Below are positions 32,865 to 44,819 of a DNA stretch of 64,000 nt, piece after piece. Position 1 is the first letter of the stretch. Every line of letters begins with the position of its first letter. Made by a program: the position numbers and the translations under genes. This DNA comes from Cercophora sp. LCS_1 (Eukaryota > Ascomycota > Sordariomycetes > Sordariales > Lasiosphaeriaceae): contig JAPZLL010000033.1 in the NCBI GenBank assembly GCA_036250225.1, positions 62,001 through 126,000 of the forward strand, in the 5' to 3' direction. Under the pieces are notes generated by a model that worked only from the letters and a program-made list of their open reading frames with translations, had not been told where the DNA came from and searched no databases.

Positions 32865-34132
32865 ATGCCTGACCAAGTTCTCGACGACATCTCGCACCGT
32901 CGCTACAACCCACTCACCGGGTCTTGGCTGCTGGTTTCGCCGCATCGCACCAAGCGACCATGGCAGTGAGCAGCGCCGTTGAGCACCACCTTAAGCTGCC
33001 AAACTAACCAAGCGACAGAGGCCAGCAAGAAGTGCCATCCAAGATCAAGCTTCCCGAGTACGACCCTAAGGTACCTCAGCGATTCCCTTCCCCTCACACA
33101 GCTTCTCTTCTCACAACCACACAGTGCTACCTCTGTCCCGGAAACCAGCGCGCCCAGGGCGACTCTAACCCACAGTACCAAAACACCTTTGCCTTTGTCA
33201 ACGACTACAGCGCCGTCAAGGAAGAGCAACAAGACTACAACCCCACCGTCGACAGCGATGACGTCGCCTCTCTCTTGTTGCGCGCGCAGCCCGTCACTGG
33301 GCGCTGCTACGTCCTCACCTTCTCGGCAAAGCACCACCTCACGCTCGCCGACATGCCAGCTGAGGAGATCCTCCCGGTTATTCAGACGTGGACCCGCATC
33401 TACGCCAGCCACCTGTCTCCATCGCACCCGCTGCAGGCCGAGGCCGCGCGGGCCCTGCAGAGCATCCCACCGAACCCAGACGGCGAAGTGGAGCCCCCCA
33501 AAAACCAGCTGCGGTACATGCAGATTTTCGAGAACAAGGGCGCCGCCATGGGCTGCTCGAACCCGCACCCACATTGCCAAGTTTGGACGACGAGCACGTT
33601 GCCCGAGGAGCCGGGTAAGGAGCTGGAGCAGATGACCAAGTACCGCGGTCAGCACAACGGTCGTCACCTGCTCGAGGACTACGCCAAGCTCGAGATGGAA
33701 AAGGAGGAGCGGGTCGTCTGGCAGAACGAGGCGTTCCTTGTCGTCTGTCCGTGGTGGGCGGTCTGGCCGTTCGAGGTAATTATCATTGCGAAGCGTCACG
33801 TTCGGTCGCTCGTGGATCTCACCGGTGCGGAGCGTCCGCAGCTCGCCGAGGCGGTGCAGGAGGTTACGAGGCGGTATGATAACTTGTTCGAGACGAGCTT
33901 TCCGTACAGCTCGGGCATTCACCAGGCGCCGCTCGAGTGCTCGGCCGAGGAGGCCGAGGCGAGCTGGTTCCATATGCACTTTTACCCACCGCTTTTGCGA
34001 TCGGCGACGGTGCGCAAGTTCTTGGTCGGGTTTGAGTTGCTGGCAGAGCCGCAGCGCGATATCACGCCTGAGCAGGCCGCTGCCCGCCTGAGGGATTGCG
34101 GTGGGGAGCTCTATCGCAAGGCGCTCGAGTGA
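32865..34132 (+). CDS. GAL7: galactose-1-phosphate uridylyltransferase
   Basis: Three exons: 32865-32965, 33019-33070 and 33125-34132 (386 aa). The enzyme exchanges UMP between UDP-glucose and galactose-1-phosphate in the Leloir pathway in the cytosol. The zinc-site cysteines fall at C52 and C55 (CYLCPG), and the catalytic H-P-H triad is at 199-201 within CSNPHPHCQVW, where H201 is the expected nucleophile. The C-terminal half carries the usual FHMHFYPP segment. Intron 1 is 53 nt (GTGAGC). Intron 2 is 54 nt (GTACCT), has no stop and keeps frame, so it would add 18 residues between DPK and CYLC if left in. No other GAL genes lie nearby. Confidence 0.96.
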
Positions 34133-34277
34133 TGGGTACAGGTATTGCGCAAAGATTAGGTATTTGCTAGGGTATTATATGGTAGACAGCTAGTTCATAG
34201 ACCAACATCGTTATCGCCTGCTTCCTTTTGCTTTGCCTTCCAACGCGGCTTGGGAAATCTTCGCTGACGAAGGCAGT

Positions 34278-34850
34278 TTACTGGACGTAGTGCCCCCACT
34301 GCATCACCATCCAGATGGCGCCGCCGTACGCGGCGAGGAAGGGAAAGATTTGTGGCCCGCTGAACCTGATCGTCTTGTAGATCAGGAGCTCACTGGTGAA
34401 GTGCACGCCTGCCACAACATGGGTCCAGAGTGCGAGCTGGTAGAGGGAGGGATCCGACAAGCGGTAGCTGGCGTAGATGCGGATGATGCCCGCCAAGGAG
34501 GTGTAAATGCCCATGAGGCGGGCCGCCAGGGGTGTGATCTGGTCCTTGGCCTTCTCGGCATCCTTGCCGGTCGAGGAGGCGGGCTTCAGGACGGCAGTGC
34601 TGTCTTCGGGGTTGAAGCGCGCGGTGCGAGGTGGGAGATCGTGGTTTGGCACGAACTTGCCATTGTAGATGCGTCGGGTATAGTGCAGGGTCACGAGGTT
34701 CTGGAGCGCATTGCCAACGGCGACGAATCCGATCTGGGACAGATATGTTAGACTAGCGAGGAAGAGTCGCGATAGAGGACGAACCAGGCACAGAAAAGGG
34801 GGAAGGTAGCCGTTCTCGGCCGAGGGGAAATACTGTCGAATAGCGTCCAT
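34278..34850 (-). CDS. ERG28: ERG28, scaffold of the sterol C-4 demethylation complex
   Basis: Two exons: 34850-34785 and 34733-34278 (173 aa). Erg28 is a small ER membrane protein that tethers Erg25, Erg26 and Erg27. The protein shows about four hydrophobic segments and the family motifs LQNLVTLHYTRRIYNG, LAARLMGIYTSLAGIIRIYA, HFTSELLIY and a tryptophan-containing C-terminal helix. The 51-nt intron (GTTCGT donor, TCTAAC branch, CCCAG) is free of stops and in frame. Removing it restores the family spacing between the N-terminus and the first helix; retaining it gives 190 aa. A divergent promoter of 410 bp separates it from the ketoacyl-CoA reductase gene. Confidence 0.93.
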   Translation of the reverse strand: MDAIRQYFPSAENGYLPPFLCLVRPLSRLFLASLTYLSQIGFVAVGNALQNLVTLHYTRRIYNGKFVPNHDLPPRTARFNPEDSTAVLKPASSTGKDAEKAKDQITPLAARLMGIYTSLAGIIRIYASYRLSDPSLYQLALWTHVVAGVHFTSELLIYKTIRFSGPQIFPFLAAYGGAIWMVMQWGHYVQ

Positions 34851-35260
34851 TGGAGCGGTGGGACTCGGTCGAGGTCAATTGGAACAATTCTGCTTCTTCT
34901 TCGAGGTCAGAGACGGAAAGTTAAGTATCCATGCAGGAATCAGCCGTTGTGTTGATGTCGTGCTGGTGGTGCGTTTGCAATCTTGTCCCCAAAAATCTCA
35001 AGCGGTCAGCTCGCGATGGTGCCAAGCATCGGGCCGGCGACAGGGGTGCGCGGTCGGGAAGGTCGCGGCAGGCAATGCGACCTCATTTGGCGCCTGGCCA
35101 AAGCTCCCCCTGGCCGATGCCACTCCACATGCAACGGAGCGCGTTCACAAAATCTGCCGTCAGCGCCCCTCCAAAGCCCAACATTTTCTCGGTGGGCGTG
35201 GCCGCAATCTTCTCTCTCACCTCTCCAATCCGTCAACCGCAGTCGGAACGCAACGGAAAT
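34851..35260. promoter_or_regulatory. bidirectional promoter, ERG28 and ketoacyl-CoA reductase
   Basis: 410 bp separate the start codons of two divergent ER lipid-biosynthesis genes, so this stretch must hold both promoters. I did not find a clear sterol-response element by eye. Confidence 0.5.
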
Positions 35261-36325
35261 ATGGACAAAGCTGCCGAGCTCTGGGCCTCAGTGCCCCAAA
35301 CCGTCAAGGAGAACGGCTGCCGCGCCCTTGCTGGCATTGGCGGCCTGATTGTCGCGAAATGGGTTTGGGCCTACATCAAGCTCGTCCTCAACGTCTTCGT
35401 CCTCAGCGGATACAATGTGAGCCTTCCTCATTCACCGCTTCGCTGGCTCTTCTAATTTGCTTTGTAACAGCTTCGCAAGTATGGCAAGAAGGGCACCTGG
35501 GCTGTTGTCACCGGCGCATCCGATGGCCTCGGCAAGGAGTTTGCGACGCAGCTCGCTGCCAAGGGCTTCAACCTCGTTCTCGTCTCCCGCACCCAATCGA
35601 AGCTCGACACCCTCGCCAATGAGCTGAGGCAGAAGTTCTCTGGTCTCGAGACCAAGACCCTCTCGATGGACTACTCGCAGGACAAGGATGAGGACTACGA
35701 GCGCCTGGGCAAGCTCCTCCAGGGGCTCGATGTTGGCATTCTCATCAACAACGTTGGCCAGTCGCATAGCATCCCCGTTTCGTTCCTCCAGACCCCCAAA
35801 GATGAGCTCGAGAGCATCGTCACGATCAACTGCATGGGAACCCTCAAGACGACCCGGGTTGTGGCGCCCATCCTTACGCAGCGGAGGAAGGGTCTTATCC
35901 TGACCATGGGCTCGTTTGCCGGTGTTATGCCCACCCCCTATCTTGCCACCTACAGCGGTAGCAAGGCCTTCCTCCAGCACTGGAGCACTTCGTTGGCCGC
36001 CGAGCTCAAGCCCCAGGGTGTTGATGTCGAGTTTGTCATCAGCTATCTCGTCACCACTGCCATGAGCAAGGTCCGCCGCACGAGCCTTCTGATTCCCAGC
36101 CCCAAGCCCTTCGTCCGCGCCGCCCTCGGCAAGATTGGACTGAGCGGTGCCGAGTCGTTCCCCAACACCTACACTCCCTGGTGGTCGCACGCTCTGTTCA
36201 AGTGGATCATTGACTCGACCTTCGGCTCGACCAGCAAGTTCATCATCGACAAGAACCTTGACATGCATGTTGACATTCGCAACCGCGCCCTCCGTAAGGC
36301 GGCCCGGGATGCCAAGAAGAACTAA
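35261..36325 (+). CDS. IFA38: very-long-chain 3-ketoacyl-CoA reductase (IFA38/KAR type)
   Basis: Two exons, 35261-35416 and 35471-36325 (336 aa); the 54-nt intron contains a stop. This ER enzyme performs the first reduction of the fatty-acid elongation cycle that makes very-long-chain acyl-CoAs for sphingolipids. An N-terminal membrane helix (about 20-50) precedes an SDR domain with VVTGASDGLGKEFA, ILINNVGQS, a conserved serine in GSFAGVMPTP and the catalytic YSGSKAF. The C-terminus is basic (RKAARDAKKN), with lysines positioned much like an ER-retrieval signal. The head-to-head neighbour is ERG28, also an ER lipid enzyme component. Confidence 0.93.
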
Positions 36326-36991
36326 TTGATGCCTAAAACACGGGATCAAAGTCCGGAGTAGAATGGAGTTGTCCCCAACCCAGGTCTGAAGAGGACGAGG
36401 ATTGAATTTTGTGTATGATGATAATGCGCTTGGACGAATGGCGATATGATCAATCGGGATTGGGTTGGGAACGGTTAGAATATTATATCAATGTAAAACT
36501 ATGCGCCCATCCGATTGTTCGCTGTCATGCTCCCTGACGTGTCCTATCCTGCACACCCAAATGTTTTCTACCATCCAGCCCAACTTGCAAAGGCGGTGTA
36601 ACCCAACCTTCAGGAACGATGGAGCGTGGCAGAAAATCCGAGTGGGGCTAGCGCGATTTGGCGGCGGGCGGCCATGGCGCGTTGTCGCGTCTGGGGTGGG
36701 AGGTTGGCGCCAAGAACCTTGCTTCCAAAAATTGTTTACCGCGAACCGTCACCACCTTCACCTTGATCGTGAACACACCATTCTACGCCCTGCGAAACAT
36801 CCAACAGTCGTATCTACCGATCCCCGATTGCTTCCCCCACATTCCATGGTTTAATTGTATCGGCCAATCAACCTGCGACCACCGGCGCTGGACACACACT
36901 TGGGGAGGAGCTGAGGTGCGACCTGGAGCTTTGTTCCGTCCTTCTCTTGCTCAGGAGCTCAATCGCGGCGAAACACGCCCCCACCACAACC
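36326..36991. other. intergenic region, ketoacyl-CoA reductase to NUP170
   Basis: About 660 bp; promoter of NUP170 with C/A-rich sequence near the start codon. No additional gene. Confidence 0.45.
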
Positions 36992-39900
36992 ATGAACACA
37001 CCAATGCGCCCGGTGCCTGGCGCATACTTCAATACTCCGGCGCCGCGACGATTAAACTTTGGCGATTCCACCAGTGTCAGCGCAATGTCGGGGGCAGTGG
37101 CTCCCAGCGGAACTGGGACCTCGATCTTGGGTGGCGGGCAGCTCACAACAGGAGCTGGTCCGGCCAACGGAACTGTCACAAACGGGCCCGCGAAGGACGA
37201 GCCATCACCAGTAGCGAAAGCGGCTGCTTCTATCAACGCGACCCTTCAGCTTGATGAAAGCTATCCCGACCTCGATTCCTATTGCAGACGTACGTGCTTC
37301 CTGCTCGTTTCTCCTTCCGCGGTATCAGCTAACCAGACAACTGCACAGCCGGCGCATCTTCAGAGTATGACCTCCAGACGCCAGATTCGCCATGGGCGCC
37401 GTTCCAGAAGACGAGCATGTACCCGATTCCCGATGAGATCTTCAACCGCCTGAATACGGGCCATTTTAATACCTCGCTCGGCCTCTTTGCTGATATTGGC
37501 TACGCCTGGGCTGTCATCGATAGCTCGATATTTCTTTGGGACTATTCCCACCCGAATCCTCAGCTGATCGGCTACGAGGACGCGACGCAACCCATCACAG
37601 CTGTCGCTCTGGTACCGCCCAAGAAGGACGTCTTTGTCAACACCATCACCCACATTCTTGTTGTTGCAACAACTTACGAGATCATTCTTCTGGGCGTTTC
37701 CGCCACGTCTGACCCATCTGGCGCCAAATCGGTTTCCCTCTACCAAACAAAGATGTCGGTGCACCGCGGAGGCAGTGATGTCAGTTTTATCAAGGGCACC
37801 CAATCAGGCCGTATCTTCTTCGGCGGCACGAGCGATACCGACGTTTACGAGCTGTTTTACCAACAAGAGGAACGCTGGTTCTCCAGCAGGTGCGGCAAGA
37901 TCAATCACACATCCCCGGGGTGGTCAGCCGTGGTTCCGAGTTTGGGCTTTGGCGCACGCGGACACGAGCATTTGACGGGCATCTATGTTGACGACACGCG
38001 AAACCTGGTGTACTCTCTTTCCAACAAGTCGACAATCCGCACGTACCACATGGAGACGCCCGAGAAATTAACCAAGGTAATCGAGAAGGACAAGGATAGC
38101 TGTCTTCGCGATGCCGTGCACATGACGGGTGCCTCAAAGCTGCTCACGAACCAGATGACGATTGTGTCTCTCAGCCCCATTTCGGCAACCGAAGCTTCAA
38201 AGTTGCATCTCATGGCGACAACGGATACTGGATGCCGCCTCTTCTTGAGCGCCACCAGTTCGGCGTCTTACATGATTGGGGCAACAACTAGTCTTGCGCC
38301 ACAGAGCATGCAGGTTCAGTTCGTCAAGTTCCCACCAAAGGAACAGAGCTTGGGCAGGGCGATCATTGGCGCGGCGGTCGACGGGCTTGATAAAGAGTCT
38401 CTCGCCCTGACCGGCAGCACCTCAGGCACCCGCTTCGCGCCTGGTTACTTTTTCGACTTTGTTACGAACGCCGCGAACCCCACCGAATCCCGGCTGTTCG
38501 TTTCCGCTCCGGATACTGGTAGGATTAAGATCACTAGTCCTGCATCGGCCCTTAAGTATTACGAGCAAGGAAACTGGATCGAGCTGACGACAGGGAACAA
38601 GGCGCTAGCGGTTGGATTGACTACGAGCCCGTTCGCTGCTGCGAAGCAACCGCTAGGCTTTGGCAACGAGCTTGCGGTCCAGTTCGATCATTCCGCGGGC
38701 GAGTTTGCCGTGCTCACCACCACTGGCGTGCATGTCATTCGCCGACGAAGACTCGTGGACATCTTTGCCGCTGCGATCCGCGGCGCGTCTGGCGACGAGG
38801 GTCTTGAGAGGGAGCTGAGAAAGTTTATCGCTCAGTACGGACGTGTTGAGACGATCTCGGCCGCTCTGGCGGTTGCCTGTGGGCAGGGTAGTGACCTGCG
38901 GACAGGCACAAGTCGGGCAACCGACCAAACGACCGAGGACCGGGCTCGCGCAGCTTTTGTCGATTTTGGCGGCCAGCCCAGGCTCGCCGAGACAGATAGC
39001 GGCGTGATCACAGCTGATGCCGTTCGACTGTCCTCTCGCCATGATGCCCTGGCTTTGTACTTGGCTCGTCTTATTCGGCAGCTTTGGAAGTCAAAAGTGG
39101 TCAGCATCACGGTGGATAAATCTGCCTTCAGTGTCACCTCTACCGTTGCGACGAAGAAGCTGGTTGGCGTCCAGGAGAATGTGGAACGGCTGCGCAACTT
39201 TCTCGAGGCGAACAAGGGGATCATTCAGGGGCTTACTGGTCCCTCCGACCGCGTGACAACTAGGCACGACGAGATCGCGCTTCAGAAGGAGCACCAGGCA
39301 CTGCACAGCCTTAGGAAGCTGATGGAGAGCGTGTCAGAAGGTATTTCCTTCGTTCTGATGCTGTTCGACGAACGTGTTTCCGATGTTTATATCCGGCTCG
39401 ATGAGGATACCCGTGTGAAGCTGAAGGATCTTACATACGAGAGCCTTTTCTCGCAGCAGCCCGGAAAGGAGCTCGCTAAGGTTCTTGTTAAGGCGATAGT
39501 TAACCGGAACATTGCTAATGGCGCGAACGTGGAGACCGTCGCTGATGCGCTCCGCAGGAGATGTGGGAGCTTTTGCTCTCCCGACGATGTCATCATCTTC
39601 AAAGCGCAAGAGCAGCTTCAGCGCGCAACCGAGCAGGTCAACAACCCCAGCGCCCTCCGTACACTGCTGGGTGAAAGCTTGCGGCTGTTCGAGCAAGTAG
39701 CTGGCAGCCTTACTTCGGCTAACCTCCGGGGTGCTGTCGAGCAATATGTCGGGCTCAAGTACTATGCCGGCGCAATCCAACTGTGCCTGGTTGTCGCCCG
39801 GGAAAGGGACAGGGGCAACACGGCCCTATCGTGGGTGAATGAAGGGAAGCCAGCCGACGACACCCGTAAGAAGGCGTTCGACCGACGCCAGGAGTGCTAC

Positions 39901-41297
39901 AGCTTGATCCACGACGTTTTGGACGAGCTCGAGAAGGCGACTGCGCTTGAACCGGAGACTATTGATGGGAGACTGACTCTTGCCGCAACTAAAAGGTTAG
40001 AGGCTTATAATGTCGTCAACGGGTCGGACGATGAGGTCTTCCATTTCGACTTGTATGACTGGTACATCAAGAAGGAGTGGACAGACCGCATCCTGGCCAT
40101 CGATTCGCCCCATGTCATCACATACCTGAAGCGACTTGCGGACACCGACGCGAAGCACGCCGACCTTCTATGCCGATTTTATACCCACCGCAGCCGTTTC
40201 TTTGAAGCAGCAACAGTACAAGCTGACCTCGCCAAGTCGGAGTTCCCCATTGGCATCAAGGACCGCATCACTCTGCTGAGTCGCGCCAAGGGTAACGCCA
40301 GTGTCAACACAATCGGCATCAGCCGGCAACAGCAGCAGGAGCTCAACCACGAGGTTACCGAGCTCCTCGAGGTCGCTCACATTCAGGACGATATCCTTGA
40401 GCGCTTGAGGGCAGACCCGCGTATCCACGCCACCAAGATGGTTGAGATCGAGGCGGCCCTGGATGGTCCGATCCAGAGTCTCACAGAGGTAAGAGCACCA
40501 CCCATTCACCCTGCTGCCGGGCATGACTAACCGCCGCATAGCTTTACAACAACTACGCAGACCAGGCAAACTACTACGACCTCTGCCTCCTCATCTACCA
40601 CGCCGCCGACTACCAGAATACCCGCATCATCAGCGAGACATGGGAGAATCTCATCGTCGACATGCACAACGACAACGAGGAACGCCAAGAGATCTGGAGA
40701 CTCTACCAATCAGGCCAACCCCTGCCTACGGGTGTTGAGCCTCCCTCGGGCGAACCTCCGATGCCCTACGAGTCTGTCTCGACAGCGATTCAGAACATTG
40801 CCCATCGCACTTCGGTCGACAGCTTGATCTTTCCCGTTGATGGGCTTCTCCCTCTCGTCTGCGCCTACTCGATCAACCAAGAGCAGAACGCGGCCATCGG
40901 GGCTGACCCATCGTGGCCCGTCCTCTTGTTTCTTCATCTGGGTGTGCCCTATTCGCTGATCACCCAAGTTCTAGAGGATATGTTCGAGGCGCAGGAGACG
41001 CCGTTCAATGGGCGGCGTCGGAAGTTTGTGGTACAGTGGATCACTGTCGCCGTCGAGGCGTGGGTGCGCGACGCCGAGCGTCGTGGGACCAAGGGTGGCG
41101 AGGGCGCTATCAGCGCTGGTGTTGCCGACATTCTCGCTCGCGCCGAGGAGTGCACAGTGGAGCTCGCTTCGGCAACACGAAATGCGGCAGAGAACGAGGA
41201 GCTCCTGGAGACGAGGCGGGTTGTCAAAGGTCTGCGAAGAGCAGTGGATACAATCATCAGCGCTGAGCAGGCTGGGGCTAGCTTGTTTGGGAGGTGA
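36992..41297 (+). CDS. NUP170: nucleoporin NUP170/NUP155, inner-ring scaffold
   Basis: Three exons: 36992-37289, 37349-40488 and 40542-41297 (4194 nt, 1397 aa), the expected length for the Nup155 family. Order: a disordered Gly/Thr/Pro-rich N-terminus (about 1-85), an N-terminal beta-propeller (about 100-550; for example EIFNRLNTGHFNTSLGLFAD, IFLWDYSHPNPQLIGYED, RIFFGGTSDTDVYELFYQ), then a long alpha-solenoid to the C-terminus. Family members sit in the inner ring of the nuclear pore, bind membrane and contact NUP53 and NIC96-type subunits. Introns are 59 nt (GTACGT, GCTAACC) and 53 nt (GTAAGA, TGACTAAC). Both match standard branch and donor patterns. Confidence 0.96.
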
Positions 41298-41846
41298 GGT
41301 GGGACTGCGGTGTTTGGTTGAGTGTTGAGGATTGGAAATACTAGACTGGATTGGTGCTGCTGACAGTTGTTGAGCTGCCATCCTGCTGCGGGACGACATC
41401 TGTAGAAAGGGAGTTGCGAGACGAGCTTTGGCAAGATGGGATAATAGGGTCTGTACATAGTACGCTTTTCCGTGCATGGCTTGCGGTGTGAGGTGGTCAT
41501 GCTTAGGACAAATGTCATTTGAGGGTTTAGTTACATTTCTGGGGTTGGCATTTGGGAAATTGAGCGGTGAGCAGTTCGTTTCAGGTGGGCTTGATGTTGG
41601 TCTGGCGGTTCGGATGACTGTTTGTGCCTCTGATCACTACTAACCGCGGGATTAAGCAGGCCGTCCCACCGACAGCTCATCGTCGAAACTCACCTCTGTC
41701 CCCATGGCGCGATTCGATGAGCTGGGACGACAGCCCACGCCAGATTCTAGTATTTACGAACCGTTTGGGCACGACCAACTCCTCCTTTTTCTCTTCTCTA
41801 GCCACCTTTTTTCAGCGCCATTAGCAGCATCCTAGAACCCACAACC
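41298..41846. other. intergenic region
   Basis: 3' flank of NUP170 and 5' flank of the first F-box-like pseudogene. No gene supported. Confidence 0.4.
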
Positions 41847-43715
41847 ATGACCGACCACCAAAAAGATGGCGACCCGTCAAGACCGAACCGCCCGGCCCAG
41901 TGACCCTTCTGTCTTTGCCGAACGAGATCCTTGATCAAATCGTCGAGATCTGCGGTACTGCTGACAGACCTTGAGTCCCTTGACGAACGAACATATTCTG
42001 CCGTCAAGAACCTTGCCCTCGTCAATCGCCTCTTCCGAGAGATGTGTCAGGGCCGTCACCTCCGCCATATCCGGCTCTCGTTGTTCCAGGAGAAGCTTAG
42101 CATGAAGTTGAAGCAAATAATGCAGGACCATCCAGAGTTTGTGAAGAATACAATGTTTGCGGCCAGGAAGGGGTTCGATGTCTCGCCCGCTAATACTCCC
42201 AGATCCATGTCACTTCGACTTTATGGAGACTATAGCACCCGATTATTTTGCCATCACCCTGAAGGCATGCGACACCCAGTCGTGGGATTCTGGGGAGAGC
42301 AACAACCGGACGAGACAAGACGGACAACAAGAGCACCAACCCAATACGTGTCGAACCTTGTCACAGTAGGCGAAAAGTTCAGGGAACCTCGAATCCATAG
42401 TGGAATACGACTTCTGCACGACATGATTGCCTTGCGAATGCCCAACCTCGTCGATTTACGCCTCATCGCCGTCACTGACTGGGCGAGTGGCAATACCATG
42501 AGACAGGCCTTGTGGGCACACAGTTTCCCAACAGTCAAGTCACCCTAGTTGGACGTTTCAAGTGATGGGCAGCCTAGAAACATTGTTCAAAGCTTTCCCA
42601 ACGTTCAGGCGTTGAAGATGAAGCAGTGGGCTGGATGAAGCAGTGGGCTGGATGAAGCAGTGGGCCGGCATCTGGACCGGGGATCCTTCACAAAAAGCCA
42701 AAGAAATGGACGCCTGCAGCCTCCCCGGCCAGCTTGATCCAGCCTGGCATCCATTGTGTACGGGGGTGTTGGGTAATCCCCGCACCATCTCGTCGACCAT
42801 TCCACAGACCGTTTTCCCTTCCTACGACAACGAGATCCCCACTATGATGAAAGCAATCCTGGGTAAGTGCTTCCCTGCCTCTCCTCTATTGCCTCGCCTC
42901 CCTTGTGGCGTGGCGACTGGGGACCAGGCCCAGCAATACTAACAGTGATCACCTGACGAAAGATCATCACCACGAACTCCAGAAAGTGGAGGAGGTCTTT
43001 GTAGGGGAGCGTGGGTGCTGTGTTCGCTGCTTCAGGTACTACCCCAAACACCCACGTCCCGAATATATTGGTTCCGAGGCACTATATTGTGGCTTGGAAG
43101 AGGTAAGATGGCCGTACTATTGGCCCAGCCCCCGCAAGTATCCCTGCCGAGCTCGCTATGAAATGAAATTAGGACTGTGCCGATATACTCCAAAACCTCC
43201 CCGCTCTCAAACGGCTAGTAGTCTGGCAGCGAGCATATAAGAAAGGTCTGCCCTAGAGTAGACGCATGCTTGAAGACGAGATCCGCGACGGCGGTTTCCA
43301 GCACCCATGGTTTACGCCTCCTTCAGATACAGCAGAACTTTACTTTCGCCATCTGCCGCAGCTCAAAGAGATTTGCGTTGGGTCTGTTTCCGGTCTAAGC
43401 GCCTCAATCTATTCGCCTGTTTGGGACACAGGCCATGATGGACGACTCGTGCTAGACGGAGTCAAATTGGCCAGGTCTTACAAGCTGAAGTCATCAATTC
43501 ACGACTGCGAAGCCATGCTTCACTGGAAGTCCTCTTCCGACTCTAAATATCTTCACGGTTCTTGCTTTGAGGACGACCACCGAAGGGCGGAAATAGTCCG
43601 GGTACCCCCGAGGTTCAACTTTTCGCGGGACCAGCCAGACGATGAGCGGATTCCGTGGGAACAAGCAAAGCTTGACTATAAGAACCGATTTAGGGTCCCA
43701 GGTAACAACGGGTGA
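41847..43715 (+). pseudogene. decayed F-box-like protein gene, paralog A
   Basis: An ATG at 41847 opens a frame that closes after 19 codons. The F-box-like segment VTLLSLPNEILDQIVEIC appears in the next frame (about 41900), and the body (NLALVNRLFREMCQGRHLRH, LHDMIALRMPNLVDLRL) in a third, so at least two frameshifts separate start and body. A 17-bp unit repeated three times (42617-42667) breaks the frame again. A further open piece (43266-43715) contains LPQLKEICVGSVSGL and ends the gene. Domain order matches paralog B at 45184-46855. F-box proteins usually recruit substrates to SCF ubiquitin ligases; this copy cannot make a full product. Confidence 0.6.
42617..42667. repeat. 17-bp tandem repeat, three copies
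   Basis: The unit GATGAAGCAGTGGGCTG occurs three times head to tail, the last copy with one change (CCG end). Two extra copies add 34 bp, which is not a multiple of three, so the expansion shifts the frame of the F-box-like pseudogene in which it lies. Confidence 0.9.
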
Positions 43716-44408
43716 GGGAGAGTCACCTTCTGGGATATTGAGTGGGATGAGGCGATTCGCAGGACTTGGGGCTGACGAGCGGAGCCCGGGCGCTGGTAGA
43801 CCCAGCGCCATTCATGCCCCTGGCTCATCTGGAGGCTCGCTGCGCGGAATTCATTTCGGTCGATGTGTGGCAGCTTTATAATGGGAAGCTCCTACGGGGA
43901 GCTAGCGGTGATTTAAGGGCGTTCATAGTCCGACTCTTGTCAGGCAGGTGGACGGTAGACTCCTCATCTTGGGCAGCACAGACAGATATCCCCACCATGC
44001 GTAAGAGGCAATCTTGAAAGAATGACGATTTTTGATAGCAGCACCTCTCAATCATGTGCACTTTTTATTTGTTTCAGATTACCTATTCAGGGGTGCGCAC
44101 CGACACAACCAAACACCACGAACCCAAAGTCCGAGATACTCGGATCCTTCGCCAGCTCCTTGTCATCCTTTACTGTACTCAGCTGAGATCCTCTTAACAC
44201 AGGGGCCTCAGAACTGGTTTCAGCTGTGTCACAAAATTCAAGGCTCCTTTCCTGTATTGTACCTAGATACACCACACTTTGCATGTACCTATGCAGCAGC
44301 GAGATCACTTTCTTCATCTGAACACACAATCATCTTCAGAAAACACCATACTCGACACCCAAACACCGATTCAACGTGAAACATTTGACAAGAGAGACAC
44401 AACCGAAA
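43716..44408. other. intergenic region
   Basis: No supportable gene between F-box-like copy A and the small cysteine-rich gene. Confidence 0.4.
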
Positions 44409-44819
44409 ATGTCAAGCTTTTCCTACCAAGGCTCCAACAACCGCACCTGTTCGCGCGGCGAGATAACAACCGGCCTCCCCATCGCCGCATCAGCCTACTT
44501 TGTCATGGCCGCGCCGCTCGAGGATCCAGGCATGAAGGCCTGCTGTGGAGAAAGTAACCCCGTCAATTTGATCGATGAGTGTTATGTGTGGTGTCGCATC
44601 CCGGCCTCGTTTCTGCGGAATAATGACACCGGGATGCGGAACAGCGAGGATGACGTGGCGAGGGCGTTTTTGTCTTGTGTTAGGGCGAGGGGGAACGGGA
44701 CGGTGGGGTCGTCGTATGTGGATTTGGAGGAGGTGGGGGTTAGTTCTAGTAGGGGTGGAGTGGTGAGGGTGAGTTGGGTTCTGTTGGGGGTTGTTGGGTT
44801 GGTCGCTTTGGGGTTGTGA
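44409..44819 (+). CDS. small cysteine-rich protein with C-terminal hydrophobic tail
   Basis: Single exon, 136 aa from the ATG at 44409; an earlier TTG-type start in frame is ignored. Cysteines are spread through the first two thirds (NRTCSRG, KACCGES, DECYVWC, FLSCV). The segment LPIAASAYFVMAAP near residues 24-37 and the tail VSWVLLGVVGLVALGL at the very end are hydrophobic. With a Ser/Gly-rich stretch before the tail (GVSSSRGGV), this could be a tail anchor or a GPI-type signal, but there is no classical N-terminal signal peptide. Function unknown. It lies between two decayed F-box paralogs. Codon third positions become very G-rich in the 3' half. Confidence 0.6.
   Translation: MSSFSYQGSNNRTCSRGEITTGLPIAASAYFVMAAPLEDPGMKACCGESNPVNLIDECYVWCRIPASFLRNNDTGMRNSEDDVARAFLSCVRARGNGTVGSSYVDLEEVGVSSSRGGVVRVSWVLLGVVGLVALGL

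Noticed and set aside
32903..33979. Minus-strand open frame of 358 codons
   Set aside because: Antisense to GAL7.
35432..36349. Minus-strand open frame of 305 codons
   Set aside because: Antisense to the ketoacyl-CoA reductase.
41478..41518. Minus-strand frames over the 3' end of NUP170
   Set aside because: They are antisense to the solenoid-coding exon and have no independent support.
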